Shown: piece after piece, positions 1-7,868 of the stretch
Position numbering within the stretch: position 1 is the stretch's first letter
Layout: every line of letters begins with the position of its first letter
Assembly: GCA_030612045.1 (NCBI GenBank)
Contig: JAUWOP010000005.1
Span: 1-47,457 of the forward strand
Length of the DNA: 47,457 nucleotides
Direction of reading: 5' to 3'
Source: Chloroflexota bacterium
GTDB taxonomy: Bacteria; Chloroflexota; Dehalococcoidia; UBA2247; JAUWOP01
Program-made: the position numbers and the translations under genes
Notes under the pieces: model-generated
The model's database searches: none
The model's input: only the letters and a program-made list of their open reading frames with translations
What the model was told of the DNA's origin: nothing

Positions 1-1
1 A

Positions 2-265
2 ATAGTCTCCAAGCTAAGTGAAGATGAGTTGCAGGAAATCTTGAGGAGAGAGTACCTAAGGAGGCTTACCAGATATAAGTTGGCGGATGAGTCTTTTCGA
101 GAGAAGTATGGCATGACCTTTGAGGAATTTGAGCGAGAAAATATCGTGGTTAAGAAAGACTTTTCATGGGAAGTGGAGTCTGATGCCCAAGAATGGGAGT
201 TGGCTATTGATGGTATAAAAACCTGCCACGAAAAGCTAAAGGACCTTCAGATTGTAGGAAGTTAG
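2..265 (+). CDS. Antitoxin-like small protein, 5' end outside the window
   Basis: The frame is open from base 2, so the gene probably starts before the window; the first internal start is a TTG at 29. The visible protein is charged and helical, with a GMTFEEFE segment followed by SWEVESDAQEWELAIDG. That tail pattern occurs in small antitoxins paired with TumE/DUF6516-type toxins, but I recall this by resemblance and cannot confirm it. It ends 5 bases before a broken AbrB-type antitoxin. No matching toxin is visible downstream. Confidence 0.5.
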   Translation: MVSKLSEDELQEILRREYLRRLTRYKLADESFREKYGMTFEEFERENIVVKKDFSWEVESDAQEWELAIDGIKTCHEKLKDLQIVGS

Positions 266-270
266 CAAAA

Positions 271-496
271 ATGACTGAGGATGGGAAAATCTTGCTTCCG
301 GAAGAAGTAGCCAAGAAACTGTAAGCCATTCCAGAGATTTGTCGTAATCGAAGATGGAGAGGGAGTTATCCTAAATCTGATAAGGATTCCTGATGCTGAT
401 GAGATTGCGAAGAGGGTTAAAAGCTCCGCTCCTCTCACCTTAGAGGAAATCTCTGAGGATGTCCATCAATATCGTAAAGAAAAGAGAACTGCGTGA
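271..496 (+). pseudogene. AbrB/MazE-type antitoxin broken by a one-base insertion
   Basis: The ATG at 271 opens MTEDGKILLPEEVAKKL and stops at TAA 322-324. Moving to the next frame at 323 continues the family pattern (KPFQRFVVIEDGEG, then ADEIAKRVKSSAPLTLEE) to TGA at 494-496. The seam reads CTG-T-AAG, so one extra T explains the break. The joined product of about 75 residues has the N-terminal swapped-hairpin beta pattern of SpoVT/AbrB antitoxins and a charged tail that would bind a toxin. A following frame overlaps its stop (GTGA). Confidence 0.6.
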
Positions 497-591
497 TAAA
501 GGTTGGCCTGGACTTCTTGAATGGGGCTGAGGTGACGATTGTTCAGGCAGCAAATTCAAATGATCATGTTTTTGAGGTGACGGCGGATTAA
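493..591 (+). pseudogene. Remnant of the gene coupled to the AbrB-type antitoxin
   Basis: A GTG at 493 overlaps the antitoxin stop in the usual GTGA arrangement and opens a 32-residue frame starting MIKVGLDFLNGAEVTI. Toxins of AbrB-type pairs are often PIN nucleases that begin with a similar strand ending in an Asp. Here nothing recognisable follows before TAA at 589-591. I read it as a collapsed toxin gene; an unrelated short frame is equally possible. Confidence 0.3.
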
Positions 592-618
592 TACAGGATT
601 AAAACGAGGGGGTTTATT

Positions 619-828
619 ATGTATTTTACAGTAACTTTGGAGCAGGGTGAGGATGGCTATATTGTAGCTGAGTGCCCTTCTCTCCCTGGTTGTATCAGCC
701 AAGGAAGGTTTGAAGAAGAGGCTTTAGCCAACATCAGAGAGGCAATTGAACTCTGGTTAGAGGTTGAAGCTGAGAAGATAGCCAGGGGGATAGATAGTAG
801 CAAGAAGATCTGCGAAGTAAGGGTTTAA
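619..828 (+). CDS. hicB: HicB-family antitoxin
   Basis: The 69-residue protein shows the HicB partial RNase-H-like fold: MYFTVTLEQGEDGYIVAECPSLPGC, then a helix rich in EEALANIREAIELWLE. HicB binds and neutralises the HicA mRNA interferase, and usually represses its own promoter. It lacks an obvious C-terminal DNA-binding domain, as in the short HicB class. GGGGG followed by TTTATT lies just before the ATG. Its stop overlaps the hicA start by one base (TAATG), so the two are translationally coupled. Confidence 0.88.
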   Translation: MYFTVTLEQGEDGYIVAECPSLPGCISQGRFEEEALANIREAIELWLEVEAEKIARGIDSSKKICEVRV

Positions 829-1049
829 TGCCTGAGCTACCTCTGATTTCAAGGCAGGAGGCATTGAAGGCTTTTGAAAAGGCGGGGTGGAGCTATATGC
901 GCAGGAAAGGGAGTCATATGGTGATGATCAAGTCAGGGATGCCGGTTAATCTTTCAATTCCTGATCATAAAGAATTAGACCGTGGCACCCTTCGAAAGCT
1001 CGTTCGGCTTTCTGGTCTTACTGTAGAGGAATTTGTTGATTTGTTCTGA
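828..1049 (+). CDS. hicA: HicA-family mRNA interferase toxin
   Basis: The 73-residue protein has the dsRBD-like HicA pattern: EALKAFEKAGW, RRKGSHMVM with the catalytic His of the GSH motif, IPDHKELDRGTLRKLV and a hydrophobic C-terminus. HicA cleaves mRNA when free of HicB. Length and motifs are complete, so the pair looks functional. Its TGA stop at 1047-1049 runs straight into the left edge of a dispersed repeat beginning GAAAATAG. Confidence 0.88.
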   Translation: MPELPLISRQEALKAFEKAGWSYMRRKGSHMVMIKSGMPVNLSIPDHKELDRGTLRKLVRLSGLTVEEFVDLF

Positions 1050-1272
1050 AAATAGTCTCATCCCCACATCTGTCATTGCGAGGAGCGTTCCCACATCTGT
1101 CATTGCGAGGCACGCCCCCATAATCTGTCATTGCGAGGCACGCAGTGCCGAAGCAATCTCGGTGGTGGGAGTAACGATGAGATTGCTTCGCTTCGCTCGC
1201 AATGACAGGGGGAAAGGGCTCGCAATGACAACCTATTTTCATGGTTCGTTGGTGGGCAACCGCCTATGAGTG
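1048..1272 (+). repeat. Palindromic GTCATTGCGAG repeat, copy 1
   Basis: About 225 bases built from several GTCATTGCGAG words on the left and CTCGCAATGACA words on the right, around a GAAGCAATCTCGG...GAGATTGCTTCG core. A closely similar copy lies in the opposite orientation at about 23,734-23,931. The short frames across it are by-products of the repeat. It abuts the hicA stop codon. It lacks the GTAA termini of the other elements here. Confidence 0.85.
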
Positions 1273-1345
1273 TTTGTTTGGTAAGTAGGTGTGGCTTCTG
1301 TAGCCACTTAGCTATGACATATTTAAGGACAAGGAGGATTTCACC

Positions 1346-1474
1346 ATGAAAAACCTCAAACTAATCGGGAAGGTGATGGCAGTTCTAGTTATTGCGGCAC
1401 TATTGGCATCCTTCCTTTTGCCCGCCGACTATTCCAATACTAACTTCACTTTTAGCAATCAGAAACAAGCTTAA
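1346..1474 (+). CDS. Orphan signal-peptide peptide
   Basis: AAGGAGG at 1331-1337 precedes ATG 1346, giving 42 residues: a basic start (MKNLKLIGKV), a hydrophobic stretch AVLVIAALLASFLL, then a short polar tail. This is a signal peptide without a mature domain. The first 50 or so bases, including the ribosome-binding site, closely match the start at 2,481. The original body of the gene is missing: downstream is a DUF2281 gene with its own ribosome-binding site. Confidence 0.5.
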   Translation: MKNLKLIGKVMAVLVIAALLASFLLPADYSNTNFTFSNQKQA

Positions 1475-1488
1475 CGCGGAGGTTTAAT

Positions 1489-1722
1489 ATGCAAACATTA
1501 TTGCAATATAAGAGAAGGATATTTGATGACCTGAACTATCTGCCCGAAGATAAATTGGCAGAAGTTGAGGATTTCGTGAGTTTCCTGAAGGCAAAATACA
1601 GGAGAGAAAAGAAAAACATCATTTCTTTAGAGGGGCTTTGGAGTGGAGTAGAGCTTGGAGAAGATGAAATAAAGAATATTCGCAGGAAATCCTGGGAAAA
1701 CTTGCTGAGGAAGGAGATCTGA
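1489..1722 (+). CDS. DUF2281-like antitoxin, toxin missing
   Basis: The 77-residue protein has the pattern of DUF2281/VapB-like antitoxins: LNYLPEDKLAEVEDFVSFLKAKYR, followed by a linker and a basic C-terminal segment (WENLLRK) that would wrap the toxin. The ribosome-binding site CGGAGG lies 7 bases before ATG. In intact modules a PIN-domain toxin follows with a short overlap. Here an ATG at 1722 overlaps the stop (TGATG) but opens only MRI before running into a GAGTTT-rich repeat. Confidence 0.65.
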   Translation: MQTLLQYKRRIFDDLNYLPEDKLAEVEDFVSFLKAKYRREKKNIISLEGLWSGVELGEDEIKNIRRKSWENLLRKEI

Positions 1723-1856
1723 TGCGAATAGAGTTTGTTGAGTTTATAGAGTTCATAGAGTTTGCAGGGTTGGTGGGGAACCCAACAAACTCAATAAACC
1801 CAAAGAACTCAGATGAAGTGATGTCAGAATCTGAAAGTGTCGAAACTATCTGGTAA
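1722..1856 (+). pseudogene. Toxin start codon running into a repeat
   Basis: The frame opens with ATG overlapping the upstream antitoxin stop, reads MRIEFVEFIEFIEF and then translates the repeat itself before TAA at 1854-1856. The protein is low-complexity and not credible as a toxin. The simplest reading is that a toxin gene was replaced or deleted from its third or fourth codon by the repeat tract. This is inference from position alone. Confidence 0.35.
1728..1818 (+). repeat. GAGTTT/AACTC low-complexity inverted tract
   Basis: The left arm repeats GAGTTTGTTGAGTTTATAGAG-like units; the right arm carries the complement (CCCAACAAACTCAATAAACCC). The same vocabulary recurs at 8,586-8,660 and inside the element at 41,927-42,056. 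Confidence 0.7.
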
Positions 1857-1870
1857 GGTAACACCAAAGT

Positions 1871-1946
1871 AGTAGGGTGGGTGTAGCATAGCGAAACCCA
1901 CCACCCAAGCACATCGTAGCCAGAATGTGGGTTTCACACACCCTAG
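1871..1946 (+). repeat. GGGTGGGTGTAGCATAGCG hairpin repeat
   Basis: AGTAGGGTGGGTGTAGCATA followed by GCGAAACCCACCACCC, then GTGGGTTTCACACACCCTA, forms overlapping hairpins. A related piece (TAGGGTGGGTGCAGCATAT) is found at 41,168-41,186, where it replaces the natural end of fdhD. Confidence 0.6.
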
Positions 1947-1977
1947 AAAATCTGTCACAAGGGTAAGGGAGGTAGCA

Positions 1978-2187
1978 ATGGAAATAGCCCCTGGAGTAGA
2001 GGTTAATGAAAGAATCTCTTTTGGGAAGCCTGTTATAAAGGGAGCTAGAGTCCCTGTCGAGTTGGTACTTGGGAAACTGGCTGGGGGGATGGGTTTTGAA
2101 GAAGTCATGAGAGAATACGAGATTACCCTTGAGAATATACTCGCTGCTTTGGATTATGCCTCGAAAGTGGAACCCATTGTGGCATAA
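1978..2187 (+). CDS. DUF433 antitoxin
   Basis: The start is set at ATG 1978, preceded by AAGGGAGG; the frame is open further upstream only through repeat sequence. The 69-residue protein carries the DUF433 signature: ISFGKPVIKGARVPVELVL, then a winged-helix-like LAGGMGFEEVMREYEITLENILAALDYA. DUF433 proteins are usually antitoxins to a following DUF5615 PIN-like toxin. That partner is absent: the next 40 bases lead into a mobile element at 2,236. Confidence 0.82.
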   Translation: MEIAPGVEVNERISFGKPVIKGARVPVELVLGKLAGGMGFEEVMREYEITLENILAALDYASKVEPIVA

Positions 2188-2235
2188 TCATAGTCAGGTT
2201 CCCCAATGAGATGTCAACAGAGAGAATCAACGAAG

Positions 2236-2368
2236 GTAACCGTTCACTCGCCCATTTGTCATGCTGAATTTATTTCAGCATCTCTGGTCGTGAGATTCCG
2301 AAACAAGTTCGGAATGACATTATGGCGAGGAATCCAACTGCCCACAATGATGCATGGTGAACGGTTAC
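2236..2368 (+). mobile_element. IS66-type miniature element, 133 bp
   Basis: The termini are perfect 12-bp inverted repeats, GTAACCGTTCAC (2236-2247) and GTGAACGGTTAC (2357-2368). Both sides are flanked by the 8-bp direct repeat CAACGAAG (2228-2235 and 2369-2376). The interior is a second palindromic layer (GTCATGCTGAATT...AGCATCTCTGG, GTTCGGAATGACAT). There is no coding capacity. GTAA ends with an 8-bp duplication are typical of IS66-family transposition, which is established knowledge of that family; assignment of this element to it is inference. Confidence 0.85.
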
Positions 2369-2480
2369 CAACGAAGAGGTTTACAAGTGTTTAAACGGAA
2401 TAGAAAATGAAGAAATGAGTAGAAATCTAATTGTCATCTCACCAGGAGAAGGTTAGAATAAGGAGAAGGAGGATTTCACC

Positions 2481-2804
2481 ATGAAAAACCTCAAACCAAT
2501 CGGGAAGGTGATGGGAGTTTTGCTTATTGTTACCCTGGTGGCAACGACGCTCTCTTTTGGTGACTTTGGGAATCAAAGCTAAGCCTTAGCCCAAGAAGTG
2601 GTGGTTAACTTCCCCGACACGAATCTGGAAGCGGTTATCCGTGAGGCGATAGGAAAGCCCGAAGGAGATATTTATCAATCCGACCTTGAAGGGCTCACCA
2701 AGTTCAGTGCTGAATATAAAGGCATCGCCAACCTCTCGGGACTGGAATACTGCACTAACCTTGTCCGGCTTCGTGGAAATAGTTGGACTGTGGATTTGTT
2801 GTAG
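2481..2804 (+). pseudogene. Secreted leucine-rich-repeat protein, stopped and truncated
   Basis: AAGGAGG precedes ATG 2481, which opens a signal peptide (MKNLKPIGKVMGVLLIV...) closed by TAA 2580-2582. The same frame continues beyond the stop: ALAQEVVVNFPDTNLEAVIR, then GDIYQSDLEGLTKF and GIANLSGLEYCTNLVRL. This is the capped start of an internalin-type LRR domain, with ALA-QE as a good signal-peptidase site. The frame ends at 2804 after about one repeat unit, so the gene is broken twice: by an in-frame stop and by loss of its 3' part. Confidence 0.7.
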
Positions 2805-2892
2805 CACTTGAACAAGGCGGATTTAGAGAGGTGATAGCATAGCAAAGAAATCCAAACCGACTGGAGCTGAAAACTATCGTCACGACGAACTA

Positions 2893-5800
2893 ATGCGCGA
2901 TAGAGCCATTCAAATCTTCATGTACCTCAAGGAATTGGCACTGCTCAAGACCAAAATCACCAGGGATTTGTCCAGTTATGACGAGGTAATATGGTTTCAT
3001 CAGGTACCCGAATACAAAGGTTGCTTCTCTGTATTGTCTTCTGAATCGGGTGAAAGGCAAGATGGAGTATGGCTTGAAATCCAAAGACCCAGGGAACCCC
3101 AAAAACCGAATGTACCACCTTCTTGTCTGAGATGGCTTGATGATAGTTCCGATACTGACCCTCTGGTTGAGCCACGCTTGAGAGACAAGATAGCAACAAA
3201 TGATAGTTCAACACGAGATTCCAGCTTGAACCCGCAATCTCAGGGCACACTATTCCCCGATCAATTCGAACGACTCACTAGCTATCCAGAAATATCGCAG
3301 GAATGGGAGCGCTACATTCAAGATAAATGGCTTCCCTGGTCTGAAACATACAAGCGCTGGAAAACTGCCAATAACCTCTACTTTCAACTTTTCTCCATCT
3401 ATCAGCAGCTAGAGAAGCTCGGTGAGCGCTATGAGCTTCTACTTGGTTTGGGACTTCTAACCTGGGAAACGCCGAATAATCAGCACATTAAGCGGCATAT
3501 GATCGTAGGAGACGCCTACCTTACCTTCGATGCCAATCGAGCCAGGTTTGAGTTACAGGGAGCACCGAATGGTATTAAGCTTCGCTTTGAAACTGAAATG
3601 GTTGATCAGAGCGATCTCCCACCGCTAGATCAACAGAAAGAAATCGAAGCCCTGTTAGATTCAATCCAGGAATCACCGTGGGACAAGGATGAACTTAATA
3701 AAGTCTTGCGAGGCTGGATTCAATCAATGAGGCCAGATGGGATATACTCTGACTCCCTGATTCCTCCGGAGAAATGCACAGATATACCTACTGTTACCTT
3801 CGCTCCCGCAATAATACTTCGGGAACGCACCCAGCGAAGTCAGGTCCAATGTTTTGCCAACATCGCCGAGCAGATTAGTAGCGGTGGCAACATTCCCTCG
3901 GGAGTACAGCTCCTCTGCGAAATATCTGAGAATACTCCCGAACTTGATGACGATGAGAGAGGGGCAGATAGTGGAAAGCCTATAGACAATACTCTTTACC
4001 TCCCACTACCCGTAAATGAAGAGCAGAGGCAAATTGTTAATCAAATCAGAAATCGCCGCGGAATCCTGGTGCAGGGACCGCCAGGCACTGGTAAAAGCCA
4101 CACAATCGCCAACCTAATCTGTCACCTGCTTGCCCAGGGTAAGAGAGTCTTGGTTACCAGCCAAACGCCTCGTGCACTCAGGGTATTGAAGAACAAAATA
4201 CCCGACGAGGTAGCGGCTTTGTGCGTTACCCTTTTGGGGAATGATAAGGCTGCCCGTGATGAGCTTGAGGGGTCTGTCCAGAACATCAACCAAAAATATT
4301 CTGTATGGAATCGGGTTAGAAGCCAAGAAGAAATAACCTCCCTTAAATCGCATTTGTTTGAAACACAGAAGAATATAGCTGATAAAAATCGGCTCTTAAG
4401 AGAGCAGCGAGAGATAGAGACCTACCAGCACCAAGTAGCCGATGGAAGCTATAGTGGCACGGCTCAACAAATCGCCCAGCAGATTAAGGAGGACCAGAAC
4501 AAATTCAGTTGGATAGCTGATGATATAGAGGAGAATGAGCCCAGAACTTTATCAAGCTCAGAATTCGCGGAACTGGTGAAGTTATACAGGGAGTTACCCG
4601 ATGAATATTGTGCAGAGTTGCAGCAGAAAATAGTTAGCCGAGAGAATGTGCCAGATATCGCCAGTTTTGTCAAAATGGTAACCGATGAGAAGGCAGCCAA
4701 ACAAAATCTCGAGGTGCATAGCTCTCGGCATCAATCGTTTCGCTTTCGCATCCTGGAACAACTGCCGGACGACGATATAAGCTCATTGCGCAGTTCTATA
4801 TCCGCCCTGATTGCTGCAAGAGGTAGCATCAAGAACAGATTTGCATGGGTTCCCCAAGCTGTATCAGACATATTAACTGACAATGATACACCATGGAAAG
4901 AACTTCACGACTCCGTGGTAACCCATTTGAGCAGCTTACATGAAAAGGCTACCGTCACTCAAACAGCTAATGTAGAATTCTCGAATTCTCTGAACAGGAA
5001 AATACTCCGAGCCAATGCCCATGACCTGCTAGAACACTTACAAAAAGGTGGGAAAGTGGGACGGGGTCCCTTCGCTCCACAGGTGGTAAAACGAACTCGC
5101 TATATAAGAGACAGGGTGCAAATAAATGGGCGACCATGTTCTCAGACGAAAGAAAACCTCAGGCTTCTTGTTGCTTACTTAGGCTTACTTGATGAAATTG
5201 ACCTCCTCTGGTCACTGTTTGAGGGGATAGACAAAAGGGAAGAAGTCTCCCTACCAATGCAGGTAGGATACCTTGAGGAGCGTCGCGAGGCTCTTGCGGC
5301 AGTACTTGGACTTGAAAGCTATCTGGAAACTGCGAAAGCCAGCGTAAGGACTGCTCAGGGGCTGGCAGAGCCTCCTTGGAATGATAGGGGGGCAATCGAG
5401 GAAATAATTCTTGACCTTGAAGCCGCAGAGAACGAGCATACTCTCCAGCGTGCCAGTTCTGCGATTGAAGACAGCATTCAAAAAGTCCGCATCATGCAAT
5501 ACAGTTCCAGAGCACATAGCTTGAACCAGGAGTTTCTCACCGCTCTGGAGGAGCGCAATGCTGAAGCATGGGCAAGATGCTTTGATAAGCTCGAGACTCT
5601 GGAACGAGATCGCAAGCGCCTGTCTAAACGCAATGAGCTTCAGGAGCGGCTGAGTAAAGCCGTACCGAAACTCGCAGGGCAATTACAGAGCACATTTACT
5701 GATAATACATGGGAGCAACGGGCAAGAGACTTTGAAGCGGCTTGGTTGTGGAAACAAGCTGATAACTGGCTAAATAAGTTTAACTGGGAGCACGACAAGG

Positions 5801-6783
5801 GAGAACTTGAAACAGAATTGCAACGGCTTTCTGAGGATGAACAAAGGACAATTTCCCAGCTTGCCGCAGCAAAAGCTTGGGAGAACTGCCTGCAAAGCAT
5901 GACAGAGCACCAGCGAACTAACCTTATTGCTTGGGCGAAAGCTATAAAGAGAGGTGGTAAGTGGATCGGGAAATACGCCCTAAAATACCGCAGAGAGGCA
6001 CAACAGTATATGGATGAATGTAAGGGGGCGATACCAGTATGGGTTATGCCTCTTTATCGGGTATTCGAGACGGTAAACCCTGAACCTGAAGCCTTTGATG
6101 TCATAATCGTAGATGAGGCAAGCCAGACCGGCCCAGAAGGGCTGGTCATCCAGTACCTGGCGAAACAGTGTATTGTAGTTGGTGATAATAAACAGATAAG
6201 TCCTGCAGCGGTGGGTGTTGACCTGGGTGAGGTGGGCATGTTGATCAAAAAGTACCTTGATGATATTCCGTTCAAAAACTTATATGACCCGCGAACCAGC
6301 CTTTTTGATCAGGCAGAAATTCGGTTCAGAGGCAGGATTGTACTACGGGAGCACTTCCGTTGCGTGCCGGAGATAATCCAGTTTTCCAATGATTTATGCT
6401 ACAAAGCAACACCGTTGAAGCCTTTGCGTCAATACCCACCAGAGAGGCTTGAGCCAATAATAGTGCGACACATAAAGAATGGCTTCCGTGAGGGAGGCAG
6501 CGGTCGAGCCATAAATCGTCCTGAAGCCGATGCATTGGTTAATACCATCGTGGAATCCTGCTCGCTAAAAGAGTATGCGGATAAGACCATGGGAGTCATA
6601 TCCCTTCAGGGCGAGGCTCAAGCCAAATACATTGAAAGCAAGCTGCTTACCCGTCTGAGTCCTACTGAACTGGAAAGACGCAAGATAGTTTGCGGTGATG
6701 CCTATGCTTTCCAGGGTGATGAGCGCGATGTCATTTTCATGAGTATGGTAGCAGCTCCAAACGAGAGAATAGGGCGTTGGTGA
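2893..6783 (+). CDS. SF1 DNA/RNA helicase, main part of a frameshifted helicase-nuclease
   Basis: The 1,296-residue frame is a Dna2/UPF1-like superfamily 1 helicase. Walker A is VQGPPGTGKSHT at about residue 394, motif II is IIVDEASQTGPEG near 1,073, and a helicase motif V/VI-type segment AFQGDERDVIFMSMVAAPNE lies at the very end. A long helical, coiled-coil-rich insert separates the two halves. The frame stops at 6781-6783 just where such proteins continue with RRFNVAASRA; that continuation is in the next frame from 6777. Upstream, an in-frame ATA at 2839 follows GAGAGGTG and reads (I)AKKSKPTGAENYRHDELM, so the ancestral start may have been 2839 with ATG changed to ATA. Its neighbours suggest DNA defence or repair. 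Confidence 0.85.
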   Translation: MRDRAIQIFMYLKELALLKTKITRDLSSYDEVIWFHQVPEYKGCFSVLSSESGERQDGVWLEIQRPREPQKPNVPPSCLRWLDDSSDTDPLVEPRLRDKIATNDSSTRDSSLNPQSQGTLFPDQFERLTSYPEISQEWERYIQDKWLPWSETYKRWKTANNLYFQLFSIYQQLEKLGERYELLLGLGLLTWETPNNQHIKRHMIVGDAYLTFDANRARFELQGAPNGIKLRFETEMVDQSDLPPLDQQKEIEALLDSIQESPWDKDELNKVLRGWIQSMRPDGIYSDSLIPPEKCTDIPTVTFAPAIILRERTQRSQVQCFANIAEQISSGGNIPSGVQLLCEISENTPELDDDERGADSGKPIDNTLYLPLPVNEEQRQIVNQIRNRRGILVQGPPGTGKSHTIANLICHLLAQGKRVLVTSQTPRALRVLKNKIPDEVAALCVTLLGNDKAARDELEGSVQNINQKYSVWNRVRSQEEITSLKSHLFETQKNIADKNRLLREQREIETYQHQVADGSYSGTAQQIAQQIKEDQNKFSWIADDIEENEPRTLSSSEFAELVKLYRELPDEYCAELQQKIVSRENVPDIASFVKMVTDEKAAKQNLEVHSSRHQSFRFRILEQLPDDDISSLRSSISALIAARGSIKNRFAWVPQAVSDILTDNDTPWKELHDSVVTHLSSLHEKATVTQTANVEFSNSLNRKILRANAHDLLEHLQKGGKVGRGPFAPQVVKRTRYIRDRVQINGRPCSQTKENLRLLVAYLGLLDEIDLLWSLFEGIDKREEVSLPMQVGYLEERREALAAVLGLESYLETAKASVRTAQGLAEPPWNDRGAIEEIILDLEAAENEHTLQRASSAIEDSIQKVRIMQYSSRAHSLNQEFLTALEERNAEAWARCFDKLETLERDRKRLSKRNELQERLSKAVPKLAGQLQSTFTDNTWEQRARDFEAAWLWKQADNWLNKFNWEHDKGELETELQRLSEDEQRTISQLAAAKAWENCLQSMTEHQRTNLIAWAKAIKRGGKWIGKYALKYRREAQQYMDECKGAIPVWVMPLYRVFETVNPEPEAFDVIIVDEASQTGPEGLVIQYLAKQCIVVGDNKQISPAAVGVDLGEVGMLIKKYLDDIPFKNLYDPRTSLFDQAEIRFRGRIVLREHFRCVPEIIQFSNDLCYKATPLKPLRQYPPERLEPIIVRHIKNGFREGGSGRAINRPEADALVNTIVESCSLKEYADKTMGVISLQGEAQAKYIESKLLTRLSPTELERRKIVCGDAYAFQGDERDVIFMSMVAAPNERIGRW

Positions 6784-7868
6784 GAGAGGACGACCAAAGA
6801 CGCTTCAATGTGGCTGCCAGCAGGGCTAAAGATCAGGCAGTCTTATTCCACACCGCAACTTTAAACGATTTGAACCCTGACGGTATGCGTCACAAGCTAC
6901 TGAAGTACTATTTGAATCCTGGGGTAAAGCAAAACCCCGTAGACGGTATTGATTTGAATGAACTCCGTGGGCTAGCGCGTACCATTAAAAGGAACCTCGA
7001 AAATCATCCAAAACCTTTTGGCAGTTGGTTTGAGGTAGACGTGTATATTCAGATTGCGGATCGCGGTTTCCGAGTTATCCCCCAATATCCGGTTGCCGGC
7101 TATCGCATTGACATGGTCGTTGAAGGAGCAAGTAGCCAACTTGCGGTAGAGTGTTATGGTGATGAATGGCATGGAATTGAACAATATGAAAGGGATGTGT
7201 TTCGCCAGCGCGTATTGGAACGGTGTGGCTGGAGGTTCTGTATAATTTGGGGGAGTGAATACTATCGGGATCCCGAAGGTTCCCTAGAGTCTCTTTGGAT
7301 GACATTGTCCGAAATGGGCGTTCAACCTCTATCTGACACTGGATTCAGTGAGGAGAACTTATCAAAACACGAGCAACACAGTATGGTTGAAGATATTGGA
7401 GGAAGTTATCGGTCAGGCAATGGAATCGGGCTAGCGGATATCACAGCCATAGGAGAAGAGAGAGAAGCAATATGGCAAACACCAACGCTACCAGATAGCC
7501 TCGTTCAACAACCGCAGGAGCAAGAACCGAAAGGGGAGCTCCCAAGAAAAATGAGAATAGAGAGCGATACTTTTGATATTCACAATCAATACGAGATTTT
7601 AGTTAATGTAGCGGAGTGGCTTATTAGAAAGGAGAAGTTGAAGCCGTCAGATTGTCCAGTTGCGGCAGGTTATAAAAGAAATCTTGTCAATAAAGAGCCT
7701 AAATACAAAAATGGTGACCGATTTAGAGGACCAAAGCAGCTTTCAAACGGTCTATGGATTGAAACACATTGGAAGATAGCCGATTGTATACACAATGCAA
7801 GGCGTTTATTGGAAAGATTTGGTTATTCAGGTCAAATATTAGAGGTCAGGCTGTCTAAAAAGCCCTAA
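6777..7868 (+). CDS. C-terminal part of the helicase-nuclease: motif VI and PD-(D/E)xK nuclease domain
   Basis: The frame opens with TTG and reads LVREDDQRRFNVAASRAKDQ, the SF1 motif VI that belongs to the preceding frame. Around residues 95-170 follows a Vsr/DUF559-like nuclease fold (PVAGYRIDMVVEG, LAVECYGDEWHG, RVLERCGWRFCIIWGSEYY), with the Asp and Glu of a PD-(D/E)xK-type centre visible. The last 105 residues form an unrecognised domain ending ARRLLERFGYSGQILEVRL. Changing GGG to GGGG near 6,772 restores IGALVRE and one protein of about 1,660 residues. I treat both frames as one gene. Confidence 0.75.
   Translation: MVREDDQRRFNVAASRAKDQAVLFHTATLNDLNPDGMRHKLLKYYLNPGVKQNPVDGIDLNELRGLARTIKRNLENHPKPFGSWFEVDVYIQIADRGFRVIPQYPVAGYRIDMVVEGASSQLAVECYGDEWHGIEQYERDVFRQRVLERCGWRFCIIWGSEYYRDPEGSLESLWMTLSEMGVQPLSDTGFSEENLSKHEQHSMVEDIGGSYRSGNGIGLADITAIGEEREAIWQTPTLPDSLVQQPQEQEPKGELPRKMRIESDTFDIHNQYEILVNVAEWLIRKEKLKPSDCPVAAGYKRNLVNKEPKYKNGDRFRGPKQLSNGLWIETHWKIADCIHNARRLLERFGYSGQILEVRLSKKP

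Noticed and set aside
1018-1269. Open frames on both strands across the GTCATTGCGAG repeat
   Set aside because: The peptides (VIARSVPTSVIARHAP and the like) simply translate a palindromic repeat.
5251-5682. 143-residue frame on the - strand
   Set aside because: Shadow of the helicase insert; no family pattern.
6765-6790. Programmed -1 frameshift in the helicase
   Set aside because: No good slippery heptamer is present at the seam; a lost G is simpler.
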